DNA of 64,000 nucleotides from Pseudomonas sp. ADAK13 (GTDB lineage Bacteria; Pseudomonadota; Gammaproteobacteria; Pseudomonadales; Pseudomonadaceae): positions 682,001 through 746,000 of the forward strand of contig NZ_CP052860.1 in the NCBI RefSeq assembly GCF_012935715.1. The letters run 5' to 3'. Made by a program: the position numbers and the translations under genes. Below the pieces are notes generated by a model that saw only the letters and a list, made by a program, of their open reading frames with translations, was not told the DNA's origin and did not search any database. Shown piece by piece: positions 1 to 9,912 of the stretch. Within the stretch, counting starts at the first letter, position 1, and every line of letters begins with the position of its first letter.

Positions 1-1
1 T

Positions 2-343
2 GTCGACATGCTGCCCTTCGGCTATTTCCTCGGCGCCATCAGTTGCCTGCAACACCCCCACTTCAAGCGCCTGGGCGACCTCGCAGCAGGGACCCTGGTG
101 ATCTACCGCGAACAAACGCTTTCCCGTCCGCAAGTACCGCAAGCCCCGGCACTGCGCCTGCCATTCGCCCTTGAACTGAGCGAGCAACGAGCCATTCTCA
201 GCTTCGCCGAACGCCAGGGCGAACTGTCCGCCGAGCGGGTCAATGAACTGGCTGCGATCCTTGCCACGCCCCTGCAAGTCTCCCCTGCCCGCGCCGTAGC
301 GGAACTCAATGGCGTGGCCCGCGGATTGTTGGGGCCAGCATGA
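2..343 (+). CDS. RDD family membrane protein, C-terminal part (5' truncated by window)
   Basis: The frame is open to the first base of the window, so this is the end of a longer gene. The visible part holds the end of an RDD membrane domain (an FGYFLGAI segment, then a KRLGDLAAGTLV motif typical of the last RDD helix). A soluble tail of about 75 residues follows. Its stop codon overlaps the start of the SpoIIM-like gene (ATGA), so it is translationally coupled to the downstream cluster. RDD proteins are poorly defined integral membrane proteins; I infer only membership of the same membrane complex or pathway as its neighbours. Confidence 0.8.
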   Translation, partial: VDMLPFGYFLGAISCLQHPHFKRLGDLAAGTLVIYREQTLSRPQVPQAPALRLPFALELSEQRAILSFAERQGELSAERVNELAAILATPLQVSPARAVAELNGVARGLLGPA

Positions 344-1320
344 AGCAGAGTCTCTTCGAAAGCCGCCACCAGCCACGATGGCAAGCCTTTGCCACACAGC
401 TGACACAGCTCGAAAAAGGTCAAGCCAGGCACGCTGATTTCGCCGACTTCCCTCATCAATACCGGCAGCTGTGCCAGCACCTGGCCCTGGCACAGGAGCG
501 CGGCTACAGCAGCTACCTGGTTGACCCGCTGCAGCAACTGGCCTTGCGTGGCCATCAACAGTTGTATCGACATCGCAGCCAACTGGGAGCAAACGTGCTG
601 GGCTTCCTGCTGGCCGACTTCCCCAGGCTGGTTCGCGCGCAATGGCCATTTGTGCTGGCCGCCAGCCTGCTGTTCTTTGGCAGCCTGATCGGCATCGCCT
701 TGCTGGTGTACCTGTTTCCGGACCTGATCTACAGCATCGTCAGCCCGCAACAAGTGGCCGAGATGCAGGGCATGTACGATCCCGATGCCAGCCGGTTGGG
801 CCGGGCAGCCGAACGCGCCTCAAGCGAAGACTGGATGATGTTCGGCTACTACGTCATGCACAACATCGGTATCGCCTTCCAGACCTTTGCAGCCGGGCTG
901 CTGTTCGGCCTGGGCAGCGTATTTTTCCTGTTCTTCAACGGCCTGATAATCGGTGCCGTTGCCGGGCACCTGACACAAATCGGCTATGGCCAGACCTTCT
1001 GGTCGTTTGTGATTGGCCATGGCGCCTTCGAACTCAGCGCCATTGCCCTGGCCGGCGCAGCAGGCCTGCAAATGGGCTGGGCATTGATTGCACCGGGGCA
1101 ACTGACAAGAGGCGAATCCCTGCGACTGGCTGCGCGCAAAAGCGTGCAAATGATTTGTGGGGTGATGGTGTTCCTGCTGATCGCCGCGTTTATCGAAGCG
1201 TATTGGTCCTCCACCACTGCCGTGGCACCGTGGATCAAGTACCTGGTGGGCGCCGCGCTGTGGTTGCTGATGGCTGCCTACCTGCTGTTTGCCGGACGGA
1301 ATCGCCATGCGCCTGAGTGA
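340..1320 (+). CDS. Stage II sporulation protein M (SpoIIM/DUF95)-like membrane protein
   Basis: A 326-residue protein with a soluble N-terminal half of about 100 residues and roughly five hydrophobic segments (about 103-127, 168-212, 222-245, 268-288, 298-318). The FVIGHGAFELSAIAL stretch near residue 225 is the characteristic SpoIIM-family motif. In Bacillus SpoIIM works with peptidoglycan remodelling enzymes in the forespore; Pseudomonas does not sporulate, so the role here is unknown. It starts inside the RDD stop (ATGA) and its 3' end overlaps the next start at 1307, which shows one tightly coupled operon. Confidence 0.85.
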   Translation: MKQSLFESRHQPRWQAFATQLTQLEKGQARHADFADFPHQYRQLCQHLALAQERGYSSYLVDPLQQLALRGHQQLYRHRSQLGANVLGFLLADFPRLVRAQWPFVLAASLLFFGSLIGIALLVYLFPDLIYSIVSPQQVAEMQGMYDPDASRLGRAAERASSEDWMMFGYYVMHNIGIAFQTFAAGLLFGLGSVFFLFFNGLIIGAVAGHLTQIGYGQTFWSFVIGHGAFELSAIALAGAAGLQMGWALIAPGQLTRGESLRLAARKSVQMICGVMVFLLIAAFIEAYWSSTTAVAPWIKYLVGAALWLLMAAYLLFAGRNRHAPE

Positions 1321-2836
1321 CGCCAGCGTCGTGATCCGCCCGCGTACCTCGTGGGAAGCCATGGACCTCGGCATCCTGCTGGCCCGCGAACACCGACTGC
1401 TGCTGATGAGCAGTTGGGCCATCGTGACCTTGCCGGTCTTCGCCCTGTTCAGCGTGCTGCTGTGGAACCACCCCTCCACCGCGCTGTTGCTGTTCTGGTG
1501 GTTGAAACCCGCCTTCGACCGCCTGCCACTGTATATCCTGTCCAAGGCCCTGTTCGGCGAAACACCCAGCCTGAAGCAGGCTCTGCGCCAATGGCCGCGC
1601 CTGCTCAAGAGCCAAATGCTGGCCAGCCTGACCTGGCGGCGCTTCAGCCTGAGCCGTAGCTTCGAGATGCCGGTAGTCCAGCTCGAAGGCCTGCACGGCC
1701 AGGCGCGCCAACAACGTCTTGGAGTGCTGCAACAACGCAACGCGGGGGCCGCCCGCTGGTTGACCCTGATCGGGGTGCACCTGGAAATCGCCCTGTGGTT
1801 CGGGTTGATGGCCGCGTTCTATTTCTTCCTGCCGCAACAGGTCGAGCGGGACTGGGATTGGCAACAGCTGGTGCTCACTGCGGGACACGACTGGCGGTGG
1901 CTGGAACACCTGACCAATGCCTTCTATGTCCTGATCCTGGTGCTCTGGGAACCCATCTATGTCGCCTGTGGCTTCAGCCTGTACCTGAACCGCCGCACCG
2001 TACTGGAAGCCTGGGACCTGGAACTGGTGTTCCGCCGATTGCGCCAGCGCCTGAGTGGTGTGGCACCGGTCCTGCTGCTGATGATCGGGCTGATGCTGGT
2101 CCCGACGGCGCCACCGGTGTGGGCGGATGAGCCGGTTCCCCAAAAGCCCCTGAGTACGCAATCGGCCAATCAGTCGATCAAGGCGCTGCTGGAGCAGCCA
2201 CCGTTCAAAAACCCGGAAACCGTCACCCGCTATCGCTTCGGCGAAGATAAAGCCACAGACAAAAACAAAGCGGCAGGTGACGCCAAGCTGCCGGCCTGGC
2301 TGGAAGCATTCCTGAAAAACCTCAACAGCGATTCGTTCAAGCACATCGCGAAAGGGCTTGAGGTACTGCTCTGGGGATTGCTTGTGGGTGGGCTGGCCCT
2401 GGTGATCTGGCGTTATCGCGACTGGCTGCATGCGTTTGTCAGCCGACGCAGACCGCACAAGCCCAAGGCTGCCAACCCAGCTCCCCCACAACTGTTCGGC
2501 CTCGAACTGGGGGCCGACACGCTGCCGGAAGACATCGCCGGCACCGCCGAACAGCTCTGGGCAACCCAGCCCCGGGAAGCCCTCGGTTTGCTTTACCGTG
2601 GCTTGCTCAGCCGCCTGCTGCACGACTTCAACCTGCCGCTGAAAAGCGCCGACACCGAAGGTCAGGTCCTGGAGCGTATCCGCCAACTGCAACAACCGCA
2701 GTTGCTGGCATTCAGTGATGAGCTGACCCGCTACTGGCAAAACCTTGCCTATGGCCACCGCCTGCCGCCCGCACTGGCGCAACAACAGCTGTGCAGCAAC
2801 TGGCGAGCCCTGTTCGGCTCCGGAGCGGCGCAATGA
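1307..2836 (+). CDS. DUF4129 domain multi-pass membrane protein
   Basis: 509 residues. I chose the ATG at 1307 (MRLSDASVV) because it overlaps the preceding stop, as elsewhere in this operon; an in-frame ATG at 1289 lies deeper in the upstream gene. The N-terminal half carries several hydrophobic segments (about 32-55, 60-72, 150-172, 208-228, 256-272). There follows a periplasmic-type region rich in K, P and N, another membrane helix near 350-370, and a C-terminal soluble DUF4129-type domain (EALGLLYRGLLSRL). DUF4129 is usually found with MoxR, DUF58 or transglutaminase-like genes, as here. Function unknown. Confidence 0.8.
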   Translation: MRLSDASVVIRPRTSWEAMDLGILLAREHRLLLMSSWAIVTLPVFALFSVLLWNHPSTALLLFWWLKPAFDRLPLYILSKALFGETPSLKQALRQWPRLLKSQMLASLTWRRFSLSRSFEMPVVQLEGLHGQARQQRLGVLQQRNAGAARWLTLIGVHLEIALWFGLMAAFYFFLPQQVERDWDWQQLVLTAGHDWRWLEHLTNAFYVLILVLWEPIYVACGFSLYLNRRTVLEAWDLELVFRRLRQRLSGVAPVLLLMIGLMLVPTAPPVWADEPVPQKPLSTQSANQSIKALLEQPPFKNPETVTRYRFGEDKATDKNKAAGDAKLPAWLEAFLKNLNSDSFKHIAKGLEVLLWGLLVGGLALVIWRYRDWLHAFVSRRRPHKPKAANPAPPQLFGLELGADTLPEDIAGTAEQLWATQPREALGLLYRGLLSRLLHDFNLPLKSADTEGQVLERIRQLQQPQLLAFSDELTRYWQNLAYGHRLPPALAQQQLCSNWRALFGSGAAQ

Positions 2837-3986
2837 ACCGGCCATTGCTGTGGGTGGGGCTGCTTGTTGCATGTCTGTTGGCCGCAGGCGGCTTTTATGC
2901 CTGGCATAAGGCGATTCCCTACCAGGAGGTGGTCGATCGCGGCCCTTCGCCTGAAGCCCTCGCCAACCCCTACCTCGCGGCGGAACACTTTCTGCGCCAG
3001 CAAGGCCTGGTGGTGGAGCAGACCAACAGCCTGGAGCGGCTGGCCAGCCTTTCGCCCGAAGGCAACAGCCTGTTGTTGCTGGGCGAGCGCAGCAACATGA
3101 GCCCGCCGCAGGTGGATCAACTCCTGCAATGGACCCGGGCTGGCGGCCACCTTCTACTGGTAGCCGAAGCGTTGTGGGATGAGGACACCGGCAAAAGTGG
3201 TGACCTGCTGCTGGATCGCGTGCAGATACATCAATCCTTCAGTGAAGAATTCGACGCTCCAGCGCCCGCGCGTAAAAAGAAAGCGCCGGACCTGACCAAA
3301 CTCTATGTGGATAACGAAACGGCGCCGGCCTATTTCAGCTTCGACACCGACTTCAACCTCACCGATCCCAGGCACCTGGCGCAATTCTCGGCCAACAGCG
3401 CCCGGTCGACGCACCTGATGCAGGTCAACCTCGGGCAAGGCCGCGTCACCGTGGTCACCGACAGCGACCTGTGGAAAAGCCCGGCCATTGGCAAACACGA
3501 TAACGCCTGGCTGCTCTGGTACCTGAGCCAGGGCACTCAGGTTACGCTGCTGTTCAACACCGACGTCGAGGATCTGTTCAGCCTGTTGCTGCGCTACTTC
3601 CCCCAGGCCCTGGTGGCACTTGCCGCACTGATCGCCCTGGGGTTATGGCACGCCGGCATGCGCCAGGGCCCGATCCGGCCACCGGCACCCAAGGCACGCC
3701 GGCAACTGCAGGAACACTTGAAAGCCAGTGCCGACTTCCTGCTGCGACGCAGTGGGCAAAACAGCCTGTTACTTGCCTTGCAGCGCGACATCCAGCGCAC
3801 AGCCCGGCGCCGTCATCCCGGGTTCGAACACCTCGACACCGCCGAACAATTGCAGGTCCTTGAACGCCTGACCCGCCAACCCGTCCTCATCATCAGCCAG
3901 GCCCTCGGCCCACTCCCGGCGAAACGGCTTTCCAGCGCCGACTTCAGCCGCCAGGTGGCCTGCCTGCAAACCCTCAGGAATGCCCT

Positions 3987-3990
<4 letters not shown>
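2833..3990 (+). CDS. DUF4350 domain membrane-anchored protein
   Basis: 385 residues starting at the ATG that overlaps the previous stop (ATGA at 2833). It has an N-terminal signal-anchor helix (about residues 5-22). The DUF4350-type periplasmic domain follows (NPYLAAEHFLRQQGLVVE, then LLLLGERSNMSPPQVDQLLQWTRAGGHLLLV), which resembles GldG/ABC-type putative sugar-binding folds. A second helix lies near 258-276 and a cytoplasmic tail follows. It overlaps the moxR-like start by four bases. A partner of DUF4129/MoxR/DUF58 clusters; exact job unknown. Confidence 0.8.
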
Positions 3991-4967
<977 letters not shown>

Positions 4968-4974
4968 CACGCCC

Positions 4975-6306
4975 ATGAGACCGGCCCGCCTGCTATTGAT
5001 CTGGCTCAGTGTGCTGCTGGGCCTGGGCATCGTGCTCGGCGCGTTGGTGGCGCTGCAGTTCAAGGTACCCGGCACCCTGCACTCAGTAACCTGGGGCTTG
5101 CTGCTCGCCCTGTTGCTGCTGGCCTTGCTGGACGCCAGCCGCTTGCGCCGCCGGCCCTCCCCGCGCGTACGACGGCAGATGCCCGGCAGCCTCGCTTTGG
5201 GTCGCTGGGGAGATGTGCGGGTGACACTGGAACACGATTATCGACAGCCGCTGGTAGCCCGTGTATTCGATCATGTGCCTGACGGCTTGGCGGTGGAGAA
5301 CCTGCCACAGTCCATCGAACTGCGACCCGGTGAGCAGAGTGAATTGGGTTATCGCCTGCGGCCACTGCGGCGCGGGCATTTCAGTTTTACCCGGTGTGAA
5401 ATCCATCTTCCCAGCCCATTGGGGCTGTGGTCGGCACGGCGCTTGATAGATGTCAGCGATGCCACCCGCGTCTACCCGGACTTCGCGCGCCTGTACGGGG
5501 CTCAGTTGCTGGCGGTGGACAACTGGCTCAACCAGCTTGGCGTACGCCAGCGGCAACGACGCGGGCTGGGCCTGGAGTTTCATCAACTGCGCGAGTTTCG
5601 CGAGGGCGACAGCCTGCGCCAGATCGACTGGAAAGCCACCGCCCGGCAACGCACGCCGATCGCCCGGGAGTACCAGGATGAGCGCGACCAGCAAATCATG
5701 TTCATGCTCGATTGTGGCCGGCGCATGCGCAGCCAGGACGCCGAACTGTCGCACTTCGACCACGCCCTCAACGCCTGCCTGTTACTCAGTTATGTCGCCT
5801 TGCGCCAGGGGGATGCCGTAGGGCTTTGCACGTTTGCCAGCGACCAGCCGCGCTACCTCGCCCCGGTCAAGGGCAGTGGTCAGCTCAACCTGTTGCTGAA
5901 TACCGTGTATGACCTCGACACTTCACGGCGTACGGCCGATTACCAGGCGGCCGCCAGCCAACTGCTGGCCCGGCAGAAACGCCGCTCGCTGGTGATCATC
6001 GTGACCAATCTGCGGGATGAGGATGATGAAGAGTTGCTGGCCGCCGTCAAACGCGTCAGCCGCCAGCACCGGGTGCTGGTCGCCAGCCTGCGGGAGGAGG
6101 TCCTTGACCAGTTGCGCCAGGCCCCCGTGCAAACCCTGCCCGAAGCCCTGGCCTATTGCGGCAACATCGACTATCTCAATACCCGGGACGAACTCCACGA
6201 CCGCCTGACCGCCCACGGCCTGTCGGTCCTGGACGCGCTGCCTTCGGAATTGGGAGCCGCTTTGGTGACCCGCTACCTGGGCTGGAAAAAAGCCGGAGCG
6301 TTATAA
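4975..6306 (+). CDS. DUF58 domain protein (VWA-like MoxR partner)
   Basis: 443 residues with two N-terminal membrane helices (about 5-28 and 38-56). An immunoglobulin-like middle part is followed by the hallmark DUF58 segment GLEFHQLREFREGDSLRQID near 202-221. The C-terminal half is VWA-like (IMFMLDCGRRM, metal-site like). Last gene of the cluster; the following gene is on the other strand. DUF58 proteins are regular neighbours of MoxR ATPases and are thought to link them to their clients. Confidence 0.88.
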   Translation: MRPARLLLIWLSVLLGLGIVLGALVALQFKVPGTLHSVTWGLLLALLLLALLDASRLRRRPSPRVRRQMPGSLALGRWGDVRVTLEHDYRQPLVARVFDHVPDGLAVENLPQSIELRPGEQSELGYRLRPLRRGHFSFTRCEIHLPSPLGLWSARRLIDVSDATRVYPDFARLYGAQLLAVDNWLNQLGVRQRQRRGLGLEFHQLREFREGDSLRQIDWKATARQRTPIAREYQDERDQQIMFMLDCGRRMRSQDAELSHFDHALNACLLLSYVALRQGDAVGLCTFASDQPRYLAPVKGSGQLNLLLNTVYDLDTSRRTADYQAAASQLLARQKRRSLVIIVTNLRDEDDEELLAAVKRVSRQHRVLVASLREEVLDQLRQAPVQTLPEALAYCGNIDYLNTRDELHDRLTAHGLSVLDALPSELGAALVTRYLGWKKAGAL

Positions 6307-6346
6307 GGACTGGCGCGCCGCCCAGAGAGCAGCGCGCCGACAGAAC

Positions 6347-6706
6347 CTAGGCAGAAGCCTGCAAGGGATCAAAGCTGAAGTAATTCAACAGTGCGGTGAT
6401 CACCTCGCCATATTCGGCAGGCGCCCGGGACACACTGAACCCGGAGTCGTAATGCTGAGGGTTGATATCCTCATGGCACCACAGGCAGGTAGCCGTGAGG
6501 TCTACCGCATGCACCTCGCCCTCGGGGCCGGGAATCTTCAAGCGCAGTTCGAATTCCACGTCGATCATCATGGGCAATTGGCTGATCAACATCAGCCCCT
6601 GCTCGGACACATTGCCCAGATAGCCAATGGGCTTGTCCGTCAGGCGATTGAACACTTGCAGGAAGCAGGGTAACTGATGCCGCTCGATCCGCCGGTGAGT
6701 AAACAT
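6347..6706 (-). CDS. PilZ domain protein (possible c-di-GMP receptor)
   Basis: 119 residues from the ATG at 6706; a TTG six codons upstream is also possible but less likely. The start MFTHRRIERHQLP contains an RxxxR-type element (RRIER), the usual first c-di-GMP contact. The second element GNVSEQGLML fits the D/N-x-S-x-x-G motif with N replacing D. A stand-alone single PilZ domain, so it would act by binding another protein. The replaced acidic residue makes c-di-GMP binding likely but not certain. Confidence 0.75.
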   Translation of the reverse strand: MFTHRRIERHQLPCFLQVFNRLTDKPIGYLGNVSEQGLMLISQLPMMIDVEFELRLKIPGPEGEVHAVDLTATCLWCHEDINPQHYDSGFSVSRAPAEYGEVITALLNYFSFDPLQASA

Positions 6707-6932
6707 GATGAGGTCGCCATCCAATGGCCATGAATTTGGCCGCTCCAGTGATTCGGAACGAGCCCGACAGGCCCGCTCTCCCCGGATATCGGTGCGACAA
6801 CAGCCAGTGCCTTGTCACTTTACAGCCGCCAAATCCGGGCATTCCATCCGTTCGAATAGAAACCTATACAAACCGACATTTAAAGATTAGCCCAAGACTG
6901 GCAACGAGCCAGCTATAGCATGACAAATATCA

Positions 6933-7307
6933 TCACAATGACGCCGGACGCGGCTGGGCAACGCTCGCGCCGGGGTAATGCCCCAGTTGTTGCAGGGTAT
7001 CCAAACGGGCACGCGCGCGGAATGCGTACTCGCTCGCCGGGTACTGGCTGATGATGAACTGATAGGTTTGCGCCGCATCGACGAACAGTTTCTCGCGCTC
7101 CAGGCACTGCCCGCGCAGCATCGAGACCTCCGGTTGCACGTAGCGCCGGGAACGGCTTTCACGGTCGACCTGGGACAACTCAAGGGTGACCCGCTGGCAA
7201 TCGCCTACGCCGTAAGCGCGGTACGCATTGTTCAAATGATGGTCCATCGACCAACGGGTGCAGCCGACAACACTGACGGCCAGGGCAGCAATGATCACGA
7301 TTCGCAT
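6933..7307 (-). CDS. small TPR-type lipoprotein
   Basis: 124 residues from the ATG at 7307, which has an AGGAG-type ribosome site just upstream; the longer in-frame start lacks a signal. The signal peptide MRIVIIAALAVSVVGC ends in a lipobox with cysteine 16, so the product is a lipoprotein. The remainder is a short tetratricopeptide-like repeat region (NAYRAYGVGDCQRVTLELSQV; AAQTYQFIISQYPASEYAFRARARL), similar to the YfgC/BamD style of outer-membrane assembly or periplasmic scaffolding proteins. Monocistronic, divergent from pykA. Function not known. Confidence 0.7.
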   Translation of the reverse strand: MRIVIIAALAVSVVGCTRWSMDHHLNNAYRAYGVGDCQRVTLELSQVDRESRSRRYVQPEVSMLRGQCLEREKLFVDAAQTYQFIISQYPASEYAFRARARLDTLQQLGHYPGASVAQPRPASL

Positions 7308-7484
7308 GGGGGGGTTCTCCTGTCTTGTGCAGTGTATCGACCCTTCATCGAAAATCTTCAAGGTTGTTCATCTGTTCATGCAGAGTGAAAACAAGCGAAT
7401 CATCGATAAGTAGTGCAAACGAACAATGACTACAACCAAAGAGCATAGTAGCCTTCCCCAGCGCTTGAACTCAGGAGTCCGTGC

Positions 7485-8936
7485 ATGTCCGTCCGTCGTA
7501 CCAAAATCGTCGCCACCCTTGGCCCGGCCAGTAACTCGCCGGAAGTCCTCGAACAGCTGATTCTGGCTGGCCTGGACGTTGCCCGTCTGAACTTCTCCCA
7601 CGGCACCCCGGACGAGCACAAGGCTCGCGCCAAGCTGGTGCGTGACCTGGCCGCCAAGCATGGCCGCTTCGTTGCACTGCTGGGTGACCTGCAAGGCCCG
7701 AAAATTCGTATCGCCAAATTCGCCAACAAGCGGATCGAGCTGAAGATCGGTGACAAGTTCACCTTCTCCACCAGCCACCCGCTGACCGAAGGCACCCAGG
7801 ACGTAGTGGGTATCGACTACCCGGACCTGGTGAAAGACTGCGGCGTCGGCGACGAACTGCTGCTGGACGACGGTCGCGTGGTCATGCGCGTCGACACCGC
7901 GACGCCAACTGAACTGAACTGCACCGTGATCATCGGCGGCCCGCTGTCCGATCATAAAGGCATCAACCGTCGCGGCGGTGGCCTCACAGCTCCAGCCCTG
8001 ACTGAAAAAGACAAGGCCGACATCAAGCTCGCCGCCGAAATGGAAGTGGATTACCTCGCGGTATCCTTCCCGCGCGACGCTGCCGACATGGAATACGCCC
8101 GTAAACTGCGCGACGAAGCCGGCGGTACCGCCTGGCTGGTGGCGAAGATCGAACGCGCCGAAGCCGTGGCCGATGACGAAACCCTCGACGGCCTGATCAA
8201 GGCTTCCGACGCCGTCATGGTTGCCCGTGGCGACCTGGGCGTGGAAATCGGCGACGCCGAGCTGATCGGCATCCAGAAGAAAATCATCCTGCACGCACGT
8301 CGCCACAACAAAGCGGTGATCGTAGCGACCCAGATGATGGAGTCGATGATCCAGAACCCGATGCCGACCCGTGCCGAAGTGTCCGACGTGGCCAACGCCG
8401 TGCTCGACTACACCGACGCCGTGATGCTCTCGGCTGAAAGTGCGGCTGGCCCGTACCCGCTGGAAGCCGTGCAGGCCATGGCGCGCATCTGTGTCGGCGC
8501 TGAAAAGCACCCGACCAGCAAGACCTCCAGCCACCGTATCGGCAAGGTCTTCGAAAGCTGCGACCAGAGCATCGCCCTGGCCGCCATGTACACCGCCAAC
8601 CACTTCCCGGGCGTGAAAGCGATCATCGCCCTGACCGAAAGTGGCTACACGCCGTTGATCATGTCGCGCATCCGTTCTTCGGTGCCGATCTACGCGTTCT
8701 CCCCGCACCGCGAAACCCAGGCCCGCGCGGCCATGTTCCGTGGCGTCTATACCGTACCGTTCGACCCGGCTTCGTTGCCGCCTGAGCAAGTCAGCCAGGC
8801 CGCGATCGACGAGTTGCTCAAGCGCGGCGTTGTGGAGAAAGGCGACTGGGTCATCCTGACCAAGGGCGACAGCTACCACACCATCGGCGGCACCAACGGC
8901 ATGAAGATCCTGCACGTTGGCGACCCAATGGTCTGA
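7485..8936 (+). CDS. pykA: pyruvate kinase (PykA type)
   Basis: 483 residues, a full-length pyruvate kinase that converts phosphoenolpyruvate and ADP to pyruvate and ATP. The N-terminus MSVRRTKIVATLGPASNSP and LDVARLNFSHG carry phosphate-binding residues. The active-site stretch AWLVAKIERAEAV and the MVARGDLGVEI motif are intact, and the C-terminal allosteric domain is complete. It is followed by a strong intrinsic terminator at 8954-8986. In Pseudomonas this enzyme acts downstream of the Entner-Doudoroff route encoded around 21-27 kb. Confidence 0.97.
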   Translation: MSVRRTKIVATLGPASNSPEVLEQLILAGLDVARLNFSHGTPDEHKARAKLVRDLAAKHGRFVALLGDLQGPKIRIAKFANKRIELKIGDKFTFSTSHPLTEGTQDVVGIDYPDLVKDCGVGDELLLDDGRVVMRVDTATPTELNCTVIIGGPLSDHKGINRRGGGLTAPALTEKDKADIKLAAEMEVDYLAVSFPRDAADMEYARKLRDEAGGTAWLVAKIERAEAVADDETLDGLIKASDAVMVARGDLGVEIGDAELIGIQKKIILHARRHNKAVIVATQMMESMIQNPMPTRAEVSDVANAVLDYTDAVMLSAESAAGPYPLEAVQAMARICVGAEKHPTSKTSSHRIGKVFESCDQSIALAAMYTANHFPGVKAIIALTESGYTPLIMSRIRSSVPIYAFSPHRETQARAAMFRGVYTVPFDPASLPPEQVSQAAIDELLKRGVVEKGDWVILTKGDSYHTIGGTNGMKILHVGDPMV

Positions 8937-8953
8937 GTGACACGCTGAAAAAC

Positions 8954-8986
8954 AAAAGCCCCGCCATGTGAATGGCGGGGCTTTTT
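8954..8986 (+). terminator. intrinsic terminator after pykA
   Basis: An AAAGCCCCGCCAT arm pairs with ATGGCGGGGCTTT and runs into a T tract, 17 bases after the pykA stop. Confidence 0.9.
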
Positions 8987-9026
8987 GCATTTCAGATCGG
9001 GATATTCCATTGGCTATCAGGGCCTC

Positions 9027-9108
9027 ATCGCAGGCAAGCCAGCTCCCACAGTTGACCGAGTTGACTTGCAGAAACGCGATTAACTGTGGGAGCTGGCTTG
9101 CCTGCGAT
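9027..9108. repeat. REPIN-like inverted repeat, family A
   Basis: Two 23-base arms of opposite orientation (ATCGCAGGCAAGCCAGCTC... and its complement) flank a short spacer. Same family as the copies near 15903, 23429, 33205, 40711 and 59097. Lies in the pykA/crotonase gap. Confidence 0.9.
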
Positions 9109-9132
9109 GGTGCCCGTTCCCACAACACTTCT

Positions 9133-9882
9133 TCATCGCCTGGCGATAAACCCCGACAACGCGGCAATCGCCTCCGGCGACTTCAACCGCTGGGTAAACA
9201 ACGCCCCCTCCTCTTCGATCACCTTGCGCAACTGTTCGCGATCGACGCTTTTCATCAGGTGCTTGCTGACTTGCACCGCGCCCGGCGCAAGGACTTCGAA
9301 CCGGCCGGCGACTTCCCGCGCCTTGGCCAATGCCGCCTCACCACTTCCCAACGCTTCGGTCGCAATGCCCCAGATAGCCGCCTGCTCACCGCTGAATCCT
9401 TCACCCAACAGCAACAACTCCGCCGCCTTGGCATGCCCCAACAAGCGCGGCAGGATCAAACTTGAACCAAACTCCGGGCAGAGGCCCAGGTTGACGAACG
9501 GCATGCGCAACCGCGCATCCCGGCTGACGTACACCAGGTCACAATGCAGCAGCAGCGTTGTACCGATTCCCACCGCCACACCCGCCACTGCGGCAATCAC
9601 CGGCTTGCGGCAATTGAGCAAACTGCGCATGAAGTGAAACACCGGGCTGTCGAGATCCGCCGGTGGTTGTTCAAGGAAGTCGCCAATATCATTACCGGCG
9701 GTGAAGCACTCACTGCTGCCCTGGATCAGTACCGCATTGACGCCGGTATCGGCATCGGCCTGCTCCAGCGCGTTGGCCAGTTGGCTGTACATGGCGCGGG
9801 TCAGGGCGTTTTTCTTGTCCGGGCGGTTGAGCTGCAGGATCAGCAACCCGCGTTCGCGTTGCTGCAGGATGGCATCGGTCAT
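9133..9882 (-). CDS. crotonase family enoyl-CoA hydratase/isomerase
   Basis: 249 residues with the crotonase fold. The first oxyanion-hole segment is CFTAGNDIGDF near residue 60 and the second is PVIAAVAGVAVGIGTTLLL near 92-110. The loop MPFVNLGLCPEFGSSLILP lacks the first hydratase glutamate but has PEFGSS, the pattern of delta3,delta2-enoyl-CoA isomerases. I therefore favour isomerase over hydratase. It lies 30 bases downstream of the ferredoxin reductase gene on the same strand, probably one transcript. Confidence 0.85.
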   Translation of the reverse strand: MTDAILQQRERGLLILQLNRPDKKNALTRAMYSQLANALEQADADTGVNAVLIQGSSECFTAGNDIGDFLEQPPADLDSPVFHFMRSLLNCRKPVIAAVAGVAVGIGTTLLLHCDLVYVSRDARLRMPFVNLGLCPEFGSSLILPRLLGHAKAAELLLLGEGFSGEQAAIWGIATEALGSGEAALAKAREVAGRFEVLAPGAVQVSKHLMKSVDREQLRKVIEEEGALFTQRLKSPEAIAALSGFIARR

Positions 9883-9912
9883 GGCAAATCTCGCGGCTGG
9901 AAAATTCAGCGC

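Noticed and set aside
1235..2872. Long antisense open frame opposite the DUF4129 gene
   Set aside because: GC-rich codon bias keeps the opposite strand open. The product is full of Q, H and R with no domain, while the plus strand has coherent membrane and DUF domains.
7368..9167. Antisense open frame across pykA
   Set aside because: Shadow of a clearly identified pyruvate kinase; extends through the terminator and REPIN.
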